Of a stretch of 64,000 bases of DNA, positions 20,323-31,094 are shown piece by piece; the first letter of the stretch is position 1, and each line of letters begins with the position of its first letter. Source of the DNA: Hydractinia symbiolongicarpus (Eukaryota > Cnidaria > Hydrozoa > Anthoathecata > Hydractiniidae); contig NC_079883.1 in NCBI RefSeq assembly GCF_029227915.1, positions 18,970,001-19,034,000 of the forward strand, given 5' to 3'. Made by a program: the position numbers and the translations under genes. Below the pieces are notes generated by a model. That model worked only from the letters and a program-made list of their open reading frames with translations. It was not told the DNA's origin and did no database searches.

Positions 20323-22671
20323 ACCTTCATATCACGAAACATTTGCGCGTATTGAATGACAATGCATTACACATGCGTAAATTAATCATCCCTACGCCCA
20401 CCCCCTTTTCTGTATTTTTACGTTTGATATTCTATAGGCGCTGACACTATTTTTTGTTGTATTGCGATGTGGTAAATGACCGTGTATTTAATCAATATAG
20501 TCGAGGAAAAATGGTTACTTATAAGAATTGTAAAGGTTTTTCGTTATCTTGACGCGCCTAATATACGGGGTTTGGAGAAGCTTTACTTTACAAACGGCTT
20601 TCAGTTGATTAATTGGTGGGAAGATTTTATTCATAGTCATAAAAAAATTATCTGTACGAAAATATCTGTAAAAGTCACCTCATGAAAATAAATCTTCGCG
20701 AAATTACTAGAAATGACTTATTCGCTAAAGTAACTACGCAAAATATTCAAAAAAACAAGAAAAGGATTTCATTCTTTAGTCTCTAGTTTTTTTCGGTAAA
20801 TAATTACCAGCCTGATATAAACAAGTTCAGACTACCTTATAAATAAAGTGACCTGAAATAAATAAAAATTGCAAAAAAATATTAGATACCTAAAATAATT
20901 CCTAGATGGTTTATTTGGAAAAAAAATATCTCGACATGACTGTTTCGGAAAATTAATCTTCGCGAAACGCATTTTTTGTACCTTGCGAAAAAAAGTCTTA
21001 GTCAACCTAATAGTAAATAACCGCACACTCCCAAACATATGATGAGATAAGCCTTTTGTGAGCACATTTTTTTTAAAATTTAAAACTTGAGCAGACCTGC
21101 AACATGTCACATCACATCTTAAAATCACACTCTTTACAAAATTTTCAGTCTTCAAGTAACAAGCTCAGACTAATTTTGCCTACCTATGCCCATGTCTGTA
21201 GCCTTCTTTAACACAACCTTTTAGCAGCCATAACACGGCTCAGAACATTATAAATCACAGACCTGGTACTTACTACTTCTCGTTTAAGTATTTTATTTTC
21301 TCGTTGAACAGAGACATTTATAACATTTTTGTACATAGATTCTGCATGCAGACACTTTGTTAAAAAAGAATACAGTCATTAACTTATCCTAGCCTCCAAC
21401 TTTCATTGAAAAGTTGTTGTTTCTTTTTAATGTATTACCTACTTTTCGTAACTCTAAAAACAGCGAACTTGAAGCAGCCAAAATGTCGTTATTTATTGTT
21501 CCAAACAGTGGAAATTTATGCTTAATGTAGAAACCAGGCCTGTTGTTAAAAACAGTTACACGGACAATAGCATCAAAGGAAATTAAATTAGATGCATCGA
21601 AATTATGCTAGCGTGAAGTATATGCTCAATCAGAGTTCTCTTTATCTACATCTTTATCTACATTATCCGTACGGATAGTTACATAAACGGTACACTAATC
21701 GTATCCATATACAACAAAAGCCGCGTGTTATGAGCGTTCTCTTCTATTTTAACACGTTGGAAACCCACTGCTATTCACACAGTCATATCGAATGAAGGAA
21801 CTTTTGCGCTAGAGTTGGATTCTAGTGACAAAAACCTATAATCTTTGCGATTGCTCTAACAGTAAGGAAAAAGGCCACCAGATTGCAGTAGACTCACTCT
21901 ATCTCGGCAACTCTCTATCATCTCAAACTTCTCTCTATCTCGAACAAAACTCTCAGCCCCTTGGACATTTGTGTACGCTCTAGACTTTCTTCCTCTCTTA
22001 TCTCCAACTTCATCTCGAATTTTTCTCTATCTCGCACAAAAATCCTCGTCCCGCCCTTGCCATTTAAGCAAGCGTAAATATTTCTTTCTACCAGGGAACA
22101 GTTTTAAAGTTAGTCAGGTGTCCACTTATGACTTTTAGTGAAGTTCCGCTGATGAACTGCAGATTTAAAATTATTTTACCTATTTGCGTATATGACAAAG
22201 AAGATATTCTTAAGAAAAACATTTGTTTATTTTTTTAAATCGTAATAGGTAATTGTCGATCCTAAAACACGGAACAAGCGGAACAACCCCGTAACAACCC
22301 AAGAACAAACGGAACAATGCGAGAACAAGCCGGGGACAGATGAAACAACCTAATAACAGCCAGATTTATAGACTTGATTTGTAGACAGACTTGCTTTATG
22401 GACAGACTTTACTACCTTTTACTACGCCTTCTTATTTGCACCTGAGCAAAGCACGACCGGCGTATGAAATACCGAACATACAAAGTAGAAGGTACTCGGC
22501 ATTTCCGCTCCATTCCTCCACAGTGAGAACGTCTCTTCGAACGAATTTAATTAGCAGACTCTTCCAATAAACACAATCTTGCCGCTGGTCTCGTTACCGT
22601 TCCACTATTCGTTTTTATCTGCACCGAACGTATTATTCCGTCGTCGCCTGGATGCACACGAGTAATTCAGG
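20323..22671. other. No supported gene
   Basis: AT-rich sequence with scattered short frames. A pyrimidine-rich stretch with repeated CTCTATCTC words lies at 21895-22050, and repeated GGAACAA words at 22270-22350. The latter part may include the unrecognised terminal repeat of the BEL/Pao element that follows. Confidence 0.4.
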
Positions 22672-24580
22672 CTAAGGGCCAGTGTGATCGAGGAAGGTTG
22701 TCTGTTTGTTACTAAGTCTCCGGCACGAAAGTTTCGAATGTTTTGTAGTCATTTTTTTTCTTTGAGTTAATAACGGCAAATACTCACGCACCCATCTGCA
22801 CCAAACCATTTTTGTTGCAGCTTGCAATAATCGCCAATTTTTTCGAAGTTTTATTTCGTTCTCACTTAAATTCCCAGGGCTAGCATTTAGTGCTGGCCAT
22901 CCTAGCAAGAAATAATTTGGTGTCAATACTTCTAAATCGTCAATGTCGTCACTTATTGCTGTCAAAGAACGCTGATTAAGGATTGCTTCTATTTCACATA
23001 AGAATATATAGAGGGCTTCATTCGTTGGTCTAACTGGGATAGCGTTTCTTTTAGCTCGCGTTTTGCTCCAGCAAAATTTGTACCATTGTCACTCCTTTAT
23101 AAACTTGACATTTCCTCGTCGACTATTGAACCTTTCTAGTGACATAATCTATCGCCGGCTATTTCGAGATGAACAGCTCGTGTGGTAAGACATGTGAATA
23201 TCGCACTCGACCGTTTCGCTAGTGCTGGTTTTGATCTAGTTTTTCTAGATAGTTTAACGCTGATCCGTCTAAAGTAGTCAGTACCATTATATGTGAATAG
23301 TTTTTCGCCGATCGTCAATCTCTTCTTTGGTAAGTCGCTCATATATGGTGCTTGAGACTTCCCCCGTTGACGTTTACAAAGATTTTTGTAGATATTATCC
23401 AATAGAGCTGCCAGCCAATTGATAAGGTATGCTCTCTTCCGACATGTAAGTTAACTTCGTGGATGTGTTTGATTATCAGTGCTGCTATTGGATGCTTCAG
23501 GAACAAGATAATTTGATGCTTCACATGCTTCGGAAGTTTAGCTCTACCGAGACGTCCAATGACGCGGATTAATTGTTGATCGAATCGAGGCTAAAGTGAC
23601 AAGATGTAACTAGTTTTTGACACAACGTTATCGTCTACAAGGAACGATATTCGTTAGGGTACGATTCTATCTGAGAAATACGACATACTTTTAATTATAG
23701 ATATCGGATGCTGTTAAGGTTGTAAAAGATTCTCTTGATGAACAGCCTCGTTTCCATTTTAATTTTTCGTTTTCAGCTCTAAAATATATTGCATCATACG
23801 TTTGTTTTGATTAATCAGCAAAGATGTGCAGTTCGATGTTGGGATTTTCTGTTCTGTGAAATCCGTATTATCTCGGAATGGTATTCATTTGTTCTTGGAC
23901 GATAAACTTTAGTTCTAGGAAGGCACTAACTACTATTCCGATGAGATCGAATATTGAGCTCACGAAGCTCAGGATTCCTAGCTTTGTAGAAGGCAACTCC
24001 TCCATGACCGATTTGATTTGTAGAACGTCATTTTCTGTGTCCCATAGTACACCTAGCGCTCTTTCGATAGGTAGATTATTTAAATCGAGGCTGACAAATT
24101 TCTTTGATAATTCCAATGGCGGCAAAGCTTTTATGATTTCCTTATTGTTTGATAGCCATTTTATAAGTCAAAACCTGTTTTGAGTAGATGTGTGATTTGA
24201 GTGGCCATGAAGATCGCTTTCGCAGTAGTCGGTTGAGAGTTTAGAAAGTCATCCATGTAGAAATCTTGTTTGAGTGCCTTGATGACTTCGTTGTCAAAGT
24301 TTTTCTTTTCGTTGATCGCTATTTTATTTATCGCCCAGTTGGCACAACAGGGCGAATCAGCCTTCCCAAGAAGGTGGAATGTCATTATCTAGTCTTCTAT
24401 TTTGTCGGTATCCAAACAAACCTAAAAGAATCTCGATCTGCTGATCATACCTACAATTGGTGAAAACTCTGCTTAATTTTTTTAATTCGATTTCCTTTTT
24501 ATTCTCGCAGTTTTGCTCTATGATCAAAGAAGTTATTTTGTTTATCACTTGCGTTAATTTGCCGAAATAAGATGTTCGTC
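22672..24580 (-). pseudogene. BEL/Pao retrotransposon pol fragment
   Basis: Read on the minus strand from 24580 down, decayed blocks appear in BEL/Pao order: reverse transcriptase (DSPCCANWAINKI, then QDFYMDDFLNS with the catalytic region); the connection and RNase H approach (ERALGVLWDTENDVL, LGILSFVSSIFDLIGI); the integrase zinc-binding region (HPIAALIIKHIHEVNLHVG); the integrase core (YMSDLPKKRLT, NGTDYFRRISVK, FTCLTTRAVHLEI); and the C-terminal LTPNYFLLGWPALN / WRLLQAATKMVWCRW block. There are many frame shifts and stops. No long terminal repeats could be delimited. Confidence 0.8.
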
Positions 24581-24804
24581 TTTTTAATAAATCAGTTTAG
24601 CGTTCATTTATACATAAATCCTCCTCTAACCGTTTATGTTTTATGATGCTACTCTGACTTTTCACTTATGGCTCTTTAATGCAAAACACTTTGAATTATG
24701 GTACGGTAGACAAAAAACAACAAAAAATTTGCGATAAAACTTTTAACTTCTTTAAGTTCAAACCTAAACAGTAAGAAAACATGGGTGAAAAACGTAAATC
24801 AACA

Positions 24805-24850
24805 CAAAACAAGAAGCCCGATGGCTTGAAGATTTCCGCCATCAGCATAG
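24805..24850. repeat. Copy 2 of a ~40-bp dispersed motif
   Basis: ACAAGAAGCCCGATGGCTTG then AAGATTTCCGCCATCAGCA, matching 19827-19872. Confidence 0.6.
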
Positions 24851-25033
24851 ATAATAAGTATAGGAGTGAAATAAGTCATATAGTGCGAGACTACCCTCAG
24901 AGAACAAAAAACGCGATGCATGTTATCTGCAACCAAATTTTGACACAAGTTTAAAAACAAAGAGAAAACGATAAAGTAAACCCAATGTAAATATATTTCA
25001 TTCTAAGGAAGAAATTGATTTTAAGTAGCCCTT

Positions 25034-25400
25034 CTAGAAGGTTTTGTAAACATCTATGTTAGAGAAAGTGTTGAGGACATTCTCATGGACATAGATGTGG
25101 TTAATAAGTGAACCGGATATATAAGTTGGAGAGGTTACAACTTGTTTATATTCAGTAAGGAAATCAAGGGAATAGTTTTCTTCACTAAATGCATTCACAT
25201 TGAAATCTCCGAGTATAACATCAACGTTTCCATTTCCCAGAAAATGCTGAATAAGGTATAATGACTGCTCTCGGTTAAGGGAATATTTACGATAAAGAAG
25301 TAGAAAACTAATATCGTTTTCATGAAACGTTGTTTTCGTCATTCTAAAAAGTATTGCACCTGGAATTTTTACAATATCAAACAATTCTATAGTTTCGGTA
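25034..25400 (-). pseudogene. Endonuclease/exonuclease/phosphatase-domain fragment of a mobile element
   Basis: The minus frame contains SLYLIQHFLGNGNVDVILGD (block with the catalytic Asp), FNVNAFSEENYSLDF, VVTSPTYISGSLINHIYV, ending before a SDHD-like block (25034). This spacing matches the endonuclease domain found in Helentron-type elements of cnidarians. Only this domain is present. The N-terminal part of the open frame (25400-25507) is unrelated sequence. Confidence 0.5.
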
Positions 25401-25756
25401 TGACCAACTATAAGAAATCTTCCGGCTCTTAAATTTCTTGCGCACGTTGCGCCCGTGTTTTGAACATTTTGAAATAGTGCTACAAAAGTGCCGCAGGATT
25501 GACGCAACGACGCAAAATTTCAAAACGTTTTGATATTCTAGCTCTCTTGAGGCGCTATTTTCAAAACTGTTCACACTGCGCAACCGTAACGAAGTCGCAA
25601 CGCAACCGCAAGTCAGTCTGAAGCGGGCTTTAACGACTGCACCGCAAATCCCACATAAAGGCAATTTTTGACGCAACCGAGTCTTTAAAACCAGCCCAGA
25701 ATTTAAGTCAATCAATAAACACTAATTATTTTCTCAAACCAAACCCGAATTTAAAG

Positions 25757-25762
25757 TGACCA
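25757..25762 (+). repeat. Left target-site duplication of Polinton copy 1
   Basis: TGACCA, repeated at 41685-41690. A 6-bp duplication is the Polinton/Maverick rule. Confidence 0.85.
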
Positions 25763-26010
25763 GTAGTAGTAGGGAGTGATTATAATCAGTTTTTCGATCC
25801 TTTCACACCTTTACCCCCAAAAAACCCAGCTTTCACCATTTCCACCACCACCTCCATCCCAAAACAAGTAAAAACTAAATCATATGCTGATATCAACACA
25901 TAATAATACTAAATGCCAATAAACAACACATAATAATATTAAATGTAAGATACATGACATTATCAACGCATGCGCAATAGTATATATGCTATATAAGGGA
26001 AATTTCCTAA
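25763..26010 (+). repeat. Left terminal inverted repeat of Polinton copy 1
   Basis: It matches the complement of 41438-41684 over about 245 bp with few changes, up to the block AACGCATGCGCAATAG and a GGGAAATT motif. Beyond it (26010-26120) are repeats of AACACATAATMATATTAAAT. Confidence 0.9.
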
Positions 26011-26123
26011 TTGTACTGCTAGTAACCAACACATAATCATATTAAATAATATGTACATTAAATACTAACACATAATCATATATATACATTAAATACTAAC
26101 ACATAATAATATGAAATGACGTC

Positions 26124-26345
26124 ATGCCTAATAGTATGTTCCAGATCGTTATAGGACCCCAGTTACCAGGGCCCTATCAAATTAAGATGCGAGAACAATG
26201 TGATGAGTGTGAACGGGTACTCGACACCTATGACAGAGGCTCTTGTGGACGGAGATTCCTCATAAAAGGTAAGCTTCTATGCTGGTACTGCTGGTATGAG
26301 TATATTACCTATAATGGTGGAACCTGTACAAGCAACAAACCCTAG
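26124..26345 (+). CDS. Small cysteine-rich (zinc-ribbon-like) protein
   Basis: 73 residues, the first gene inside the left terminal repeat. Cysteines occur as REQCDECERVL, RGSCGRRF and LLCWYCWYEY, enough for a single zinc-binding site. An alternative start is the ATG at 26136. Unknown role; small zinc proteins at the ends of Polintons and related viruses are usually early regulators, which is only a guess here. Confidence 0.6.
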   Translation: MPNSMFQIVIGPQLPGPYQIKMREQCDECERVLDTYDRGSCGRRFLIKGKLLCWYCWYEYITYNGGTCTSNKP

Positions 26346-26372
26346 TTGAGGTTTTTTTCCATAAATAAAAGG

Positions 26373-26975
26373 ATGTTAAAATTTAGAGAGAAATCTGTAA
26401 AACCTGAAGATTTTTACACCAATTCGAAAGTACTAAAAATTGAAGAAGTGAACATTGAAAACATCATAGTGAGCGATTCTATCCCAGCAAACAAGGGTAA
26501 GGATGAGCGCTTCGTGATTGGGTATCAAGATGACAACCCAGGACCGTTATTGATCCAGACCCCTGAAAAGATCCGCTCTAAAGGTGTCTCTCAATACAGC
26601 GAAGGCTCCGCGCTAACGATGTCGTTTGATCTAGCCAGCTACCCTGAGAGGTTGGCTAAATACGAAGAGATCTTGGAGAAGGTGGAGTCTCTAGAGGGAA
26701 TTTGTTTCACCAATGCTAGCGTGAAGAAAGGGCGGTACCTCAACACCATGCTCAAGATATGGGATGGTAAAGTCAGAACAAAATTCCATAAGAAGATACC
26801 ACTAAAAAGCTGTGAGTGTAAGGCCATCATTAAGCTGGCGAGTATCTACAAGCAAGGGCGCAACTACTACGCACAGACCATTCTGGAAGAGTGCAAATAT
26901 AAAGAGGTTGAAGGATGCAGCACTTTTTACTTCAGTGACTCCGATGATGAAGAGGACCCGTTCGTCGTCGTATAA
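26373..26975 (+). CDS. Polinton protein resembling a viral DUF5871-like (possible ssDNA-binding) family
   Basis: The start at ATG 26373 (MLKFREKSVKPEDF) is chosen because the open frame upstream has no ATG. It has 200 residues. The order of blocks LLIQTPEKIRSKGVS, GKVRTKFHKKIP, SCECKAIIKLASIYK and the acidic C-terminus (DSDDEEDPF) resembles a conserved protein of large DNA viruses and Polinton-like elements whose fold suggests nucleic-acid binding. The acidic tail is typical of ssDNA-binding proteins. The gene is intact. Assignment is by motif memory and needs a profile search. Confidence 0.45.
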   Translation: MLKFREKSVKPEDFYTNSKVLKIEEVNIENIIVSDSIPANKGKDERFVIGYQDDNPGPLLIQTPEKIRSKGVSQYSEGSALTMSFDLASYPERLAKYEEILEKVESLEGICFTNASVKKGRYLNTMLKIWDGKVRTKFHKKIPLKSCECKAIIKLASIYKQGRNYYAQTILEECKYKEVEGCSTFYFSDSDDEEDPFVVV

Positions 26976-26980
26976 TAAAC
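26971..26980 (+). promoter_or_regulatory. AATAAA-type start-context motif
   Basis: TATAATAAAC directly abuts the ATG at 26981. The same kind of block precedes many Polinton genes here (see findings). Confidence 0.5.
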
Positions 26981-27256
26981 ATGAACAATTTGAAAAAAGA
27001 GGCCAGAGAGCTAGGTATACGTGGCTACTCCACCATGAAGAAGGCTGAAATTATGAAGGCGATTCAGAAGGTTAAATATATAGATACTGCAGCGCAGACC
27101 GATGGTCCTTATTGTAAACCATGTGTCGATATACATAGTATGAAAATACTAGAAGAATATATTAGAGGTCTTGAGGAAAAACAGAAGCAAAAAATTATAT
27201 ACGATAATGATCTGTTGATAGATGCAACTACTGGTGAAGTAATTGGTACCATCTAA
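26981..27256 (+). CDS. SAP/Rho-N-like small protein
   Basis: 91 residues. Residues 2-25 (LKKEARELGIRGYSTMKK and on) form the same SAP/Rho-N-like motif that opens the gene at 1-1023. Then come a CKPC pair and a lysine/glutamate-rich helix (EYIRGLEEKQKQK). A nucleic-acid-binding role is plausible from the motif. Intact. Confidence 0.6.
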   Translation: MNNLKKEARELGIRGYSTMKKAEIMKAIQKVKYIDTAAQTDGPYCKPCVDIHSMKILEEYIRGLEEKQKQKIIYDNDLLIDATTGEVIGTI

Positions 27257-27334
27257 TGTATTGTTAATATACATTAGATTATGAATACGCTGGCGGCTCA
27301 TCTAGATACCGCTTACATCTTGAACAGATTGAAG

Positions 27335-27946
27335 TTATTTCATAAACTCCTGTTTGCCCTCCTCGCGTCCCTTCTCGACTAGCTGCTGTCTCTCTCGTTC
27401 ATTAAGCGACTCTACGATTTTTCTGGTTCTCTGACGTATTTGCTCCTTGAGCAGCATATAGGGTTGCTTTTTCTGCATAATAAGCTAAATTCATAATCAC
27501 TAATAACCCCATTCTCCACAGCTCTACTGATAAGGTTGATAACGGAGTTAAGTTTGGTCTCCGCCAGCAACCTTATACCCTCGTGCTTCTTGCTTTTGAC
27601 ATCTACCCTCTTACCAGCATTTGTCAGACCTGCTTGACCCAATCCCATAACCATGATGCCTCCCATGGCTACGGCCAATGGTACACCAATTCCGGATAGC
27701 ATGCTACCAATGCCAACACCCGAAGTAATGACACTTACGGCCAGCAGACCATGATCGGTGTATCTAACCCACGTACCGTGCATTTTGAACTTTTTGGCGA
27801 GTTCGTCCCACTCTTTAATCTCATTACGTAGATATTGTTCCACTTCTTCGATATTTTTTGAGTCTATACACTTGACTTTCATCAGCCTTCCCCTTCATAG
27901 GTGCAGAAGGTAAGCTCGGGTAAAGATTTGCTATATCATTACTCAT
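27335..27946 (-). pseudogene. Polinton membrane protein with late-domain-like N-terminus, frameshifted
   Basis: The start at ATG 27946 touches the TAA of the upstream gene (TAAATG). The N-terminus carries LYPSLPSAP, which includes YPxL and PSAP motifs like those retroviruses use to recruit ESCRT. A one-base shift in an A run near 27865 moves to the frame EEVEQYLRNEIKEWDELAKK, followed by two hydrophobic segments (LLAVSVITSGVGIGSML, VPLAVAMGGIMVMGLGQAG) and ETKLNSVINLISRAVENG. A second shift near 27475 leads to the basic, coiled C-terminus KEQIRQRTRKIVESLNERER ending at 27335. The family is common in cnidarian Polintons; a virion-membrane or assembly role is inferred. Confidence 0.65.
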
Positions 27947-28620
27947 TTATTCTACGAGCAAGTGCATGGTAATTCCAACAAACGAAACGTTCTTATACTC
28001 GTGATACCCGTCTGTGAGCATGAACTCAAGGCGATCCGTCGAACCTTTCAAAGGAAGATATATCGGTGTATCAAAAGTCCACGTAAGCATGTCTCCCCAT
28101 GCGTTTAGCTCTTTGGTGGGAAGCATAGCCAGCATCTTGGATTTTTTACCATCCAGCAAGCAATCATCCTCATCTAACTGAGGGCAAAGAAGCCTCAGTC
28201 GCTTATATGTATCAGTCCTGTAGAATGAATCGTAGTCACCCTTCATATAATATTTTTTCCTGGATCGTAGGGTAAAACCAAGACCTCTTGCAGCTTGCAG
28301 TTGTCGATGAATCACCACCGTGTACCCGTCATTAACACTGAGCCTGCAGAGTCCATTTTTCAGGACAAACAGCTTAATCTTATCCCCTGCCTGACTGTTG
28401 ACGATACCCGCTAAATCCTCGATCTTGTAGAACCCATTCATTATTTCAATTCTAGTAACATTCTGATCGGGCCCTATCTTACGGATGGCAAAATCGTTGT
28501 TGCTGTAGAGATTCAGCCACGTAGCGCGGATACTGATGATTTTAGAGCGATCCTCGTATCCTGCCCTAGGTAGTCCTCAAATATCGTAGGTTTCTCATCT
28601 GTGACATATAGTTGTTTCAT
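27947..28620 (-). pseudogene. Probable minor capsid (penton-like) protein, one frameshift
   Basis: It starts MKQLYVTDEKPTIFEDYLG at 28620; a one-base shift near 28560 leads into TWLNLYSNNDFAIRKIG and a long open remainder (MNGFYKIEDLAGIVN, ARGLGFTLRSRKKYY, CLLDGKKSKMLAML, STDRLEFMLTDGYHEY, VSFVGITMHLLVE). Alternating hydrophobic strands with few helices suggest a beta-barrel. The block order (short strand, GYT.V, Y/D.LDG.KSK.LA, L.F.L.D) resembles the minor capsid/structural family of cnidarian Polintons. The stop abuts the next gene. Assignment is moderately sure; a structural prediction would decide. Confidence 0.5.
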
Positions 28621-28637
28621 GTTTCTTTAAAGAAAGA

Positions 28638-28865
28638 ATGAGTATATATTCGTACAACCCACGGGCAAAGTATGCCCCTAATCATGGCAGGTATTTGGAA
28701 CGGCTTAAAGGCTCGGATCTCATAGTGCAGGATATAGTAATAGACGCGAAGGGGTCCTCATTCAAAGTAAAATGCCCTGATATTTTCGTATTCTGCGTGT
28801 TCCATAGTAACCCCCGGTTGATGAATGGAGGACTCATCCATTTAGCATTTGGTCGACACAATTAA
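28638..28865 (+). CDS. Hypothetical Polinton protein
   Basis: 75 residues, divergent from the penton-like gene with only 17 bases between the two start codons; the spacer contains the palindrome CTTTAAAG. The sequence (MSIYSYNPRAKYAPNHGRYL and on) has no motif I recognise. It may be the N-terminal piece of a longer decayed gene, since 28866-29340 reads as broken frames. Confidence 0.35.
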   Translation: MSIYSYNPRAKYAPNHGRYLERLKGSDLIVQDIVIDAKGSSFKVKCPDIFVFCVFHSNPRLMNGGLIHLAFGRHN

Positions 28866-29345
28866 TTTTGCGGTATTTTGCGCTACATCGGCTTGTGGGA
28901 TATCAATGCAACACTTTAATTCTCCTTTACCTCTCGTGCGCGCCGTTTACCGATTCCATATATACTTCCAAATTCGGACGATTGTCGAAGAGATTCCTTT
29001 ACCAGGCTCTTCCTGCTTTAATCTTTTGAATCACCCCTTCAATAATCAAAAGCTCCAGCAATTAGCACGTGAATTTGGAGTATCTCCAAATGAGCAAGAA
29101 TGAAAAAATGAGAGAATTTTTAGCTCCTGGCAGGCCAAACGAAAAGACTTCCACGGCAGTGGGCTTTTGTTTTTTCCTGGAGTAAGTGGGTAATTAAGAA
29201 AAGTCTGGGTCTTATACGTATCGGGATAGAGCGCCTCCCCTAATCCGTAAGGTACTATGCCTACCTCATACTCGAGAGCCAAGCGAGCGCCCGTTCGAGC
29301 ATCATTGGGAATGATAGATCAGCGATCGATGCCTAAAGGCTCTAT
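28866..29345. other. Decayed Polinton segment, no recognisable gene
   Basis: Frames on both strands are broken by stops. This is where I would expect an adenovirus-type protease, but no His-Asp-Cys motif set can be supported. Confidence 0.4.
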
Positions 29346-29711
29346 TTAACGACATTCAAGGATATTATTAAAAGGCCCAGCAACACAGGTACGGAGATCA
29401 GTGAATTCCAGAATGTCTTTAAGTATGCGAGGTCAAAGGTAGATTATAGCATTGCATATGGTGTCTACATGATCCCTAGTGATATGAATCTTCATATCGG
29501 GAATATAGAGAATTTCACGAATAAGATATTAATCAGTCAGGATCATTTTAAGATTGGCATTAATCCAGCTATCAACGCTCCTCATGCGGTTGTACCAAAG
29601 CAGCACCAACCTCAGCCTTCCCAGGTTCAACCATCAAGGCATCATCCACCAGCTCCATCGTCAGCAATAGCTCACGAGGATACCAAGGCCATTATTTCAC
29701 GGTGGGAGTAG
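29346..29711 (+). CDS. Hypothetical Polinton protein, 5' end unclear
   Basis: An open frame from 29337 with the first ATG at 29469, so the N-terminus is probably lost. It reads LTTFKDIIKRPSNTGTEISE, FKYARSKVDYSIAYGVYM, MNLHIGNIENFTNKILISQD, then a proline/glutamine/histidine-rich tail (QHQPQPSQVQPSRHHPPAP) and a stop at 29711. The Pro-rich tail suggests a disordered structural or scaffolding piece. Not recognised. Confidence 0.35.
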   Translation, partial: LTTFKDIIKRPSNTGTEISEFQNVFKYARSKVDYSIAYGVYMIPSDMNLHIGNIENFTNKILISQDHFKIGINPAINAPHAVVPKQHQPQPSQVQPSRHHPPAPSSAIAHEDTKAIISRWE

Positions 29712-29795
29712 GATTGATCCTCACTTATATATGGTTGAAGAGATAGATGTAATAGTTGCCTGATAAGCCACTGGCTTACCAGAACGTTCAATACT

Positions 29796-31065
29796 TTACG
29801 ATCTCTTCCCACTCCTCCTGTTACCCACATACGCAACAACAATACCCACAGCACCTGCGATGACCAGGTATAGGAGTTTTGCTACATACTCCACACCTTT
29901 GGCGGCTACACGGAAAAAGAACGACACCACGCTGCCAATAATCCCTGGGAGGGCAGCTCCCGCTTTGCCTGCCAAATATTTGAGGAACCGTCCTAGTCTC
30001 TCCAGCTGCTTTTGAACAAACCCTTTGCCTGCAGCACTACTCCCTCCGGCAGCACCTCCACTTCCAGTAACTGCCAGGACGATGGTAGAGACCAGCAATC
30101 CAACAGCAGAAACGATGCTCGTTATAGTCAGGTCCTGCTCCCGGAAAAGGGTTTTAAGCTTCTCAAGCAGAGTTTTATCGTCTCCAGCAATCTTCATCAG
30201 TTCGGACTTAATAGATCTCAGTTGCTTAAAAACCTCGGAAGAAAGACCATGCCTACTCAGTTCATCTTTCTTATCTTCCTTCAATTTCTTCAATTCCTTC
30301 TCAAGATCATCAATATCCCTATACCTTCGCACCCCGGACTTCTGTCTCTTAAGGTCTTTCAACTTACCCTCTTTCTTATTTTTCTCGCTATCATATTGTA
30401 CAAGTTTATCCTTCACCTCCTTAATAGTCTTCTGCAGGTTTTCAATTTCGAGCTTTAAATCTCTCATATCAGGGGTTTCGATCTCATCATCGATCCCCGC
30501 GAACGAAGTATCTACATAACCCTCTACGTCACGAGCAAAATTTTGAATGCTATCAATTGTTTGCATTTCAATCATCTCACCATCCTCTTTACCCGAAGTC
30601 TCCTCACCCTTCTTAACAAGAACATCAATCTCCAGCGCGAGGTTCTGAGCCATAGTATTACTGCCCTTGTGTTGTGTAGTATAGTCGTCGAACCCCATGG
30701 CTCGCAATCGCCCCGCACGTAACCTCCTCCGTATTTCGGCAACACTCCTGAGCTCACCATTCATTTTAGTGAGCTCTACACCATCGTATAAAAGCCGGTT
30801 CCCATCCATTTCAAAGGCATCATAATGCCTGGCACTCGGCTGTCCCAGCTCCCCACTAAGAGCTTCGTATAGGCTATCAATTTTCGACCTCAGTAGTTTC
30901 CCCCTTGCCGTGAGAGTCTTGGTGTCAGTGAGGCCGACTCGTGAAGGTGTTGCGGGCGTATTGCTTGGGTCGAAGGATCTCACTCTCGTTACTGAACTCC
31001 TCGGGCTCATATTCAATATCTTCCTCTGGGATAAAGTCATCTACATATTCCGGATTATCAGCCAT
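29796..31065 (-). pseudogene. Large coiled-coil membrane protein of Polinton, one frameshift
   Basis: It starts MADNPEYVDDFIPEEDIEYE at 31065 directly after an AATAA block; a one-base shift near 30930 enters the long frame VGLTDTKTLTARGKLL. Features: a globular N-terminal part (HYDAFEMDGNRLLYDGVELT), a long coiled coil (about 150 residues around LKLEIENLQKTIKEVKDKL), then TLFREQDLTITSIVSAVGLL and a glycine/alanine-rich hydrophobic C-terminus with two or three membrane segments (ALPGIIGSVVSFFF, LLYLVIAGAVGIVVAYVG). This family recurs in cnidarian Polintons, always near the capsid gene. A virion spike or membrane-anchored fibre is one guess; the function is unknown. Confidence 0.6.
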
Positions 31066-31085
31066 TTATTCAATCCACAATTGCC

Positions 31086-31094
31086 TATTAATAA
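31086..31094 (+). promoter_or_regulatory. AATAAA-type start-context motif of the capsid gene
   Basis: TATTAATAA directly abuts the ATG at 31095. The divergent gene at 31065 has its own AATAA block on the other strand, so 20-30 bp hold both starts. Confidence 0.5.

Noticed and set aside
25405-25715. 112-codon minus frame upstream of the endonuclease fragment
   Set aside because: It has no domain similarity that I can see and looks like GC-richer repeat DNA rather than a gene.
29046-29282. 78-codon minus frame as a possible protease piece
   Set aside because: No catalytic His, Asp or Cys blocks of adenovirus-type proteases can be supported.
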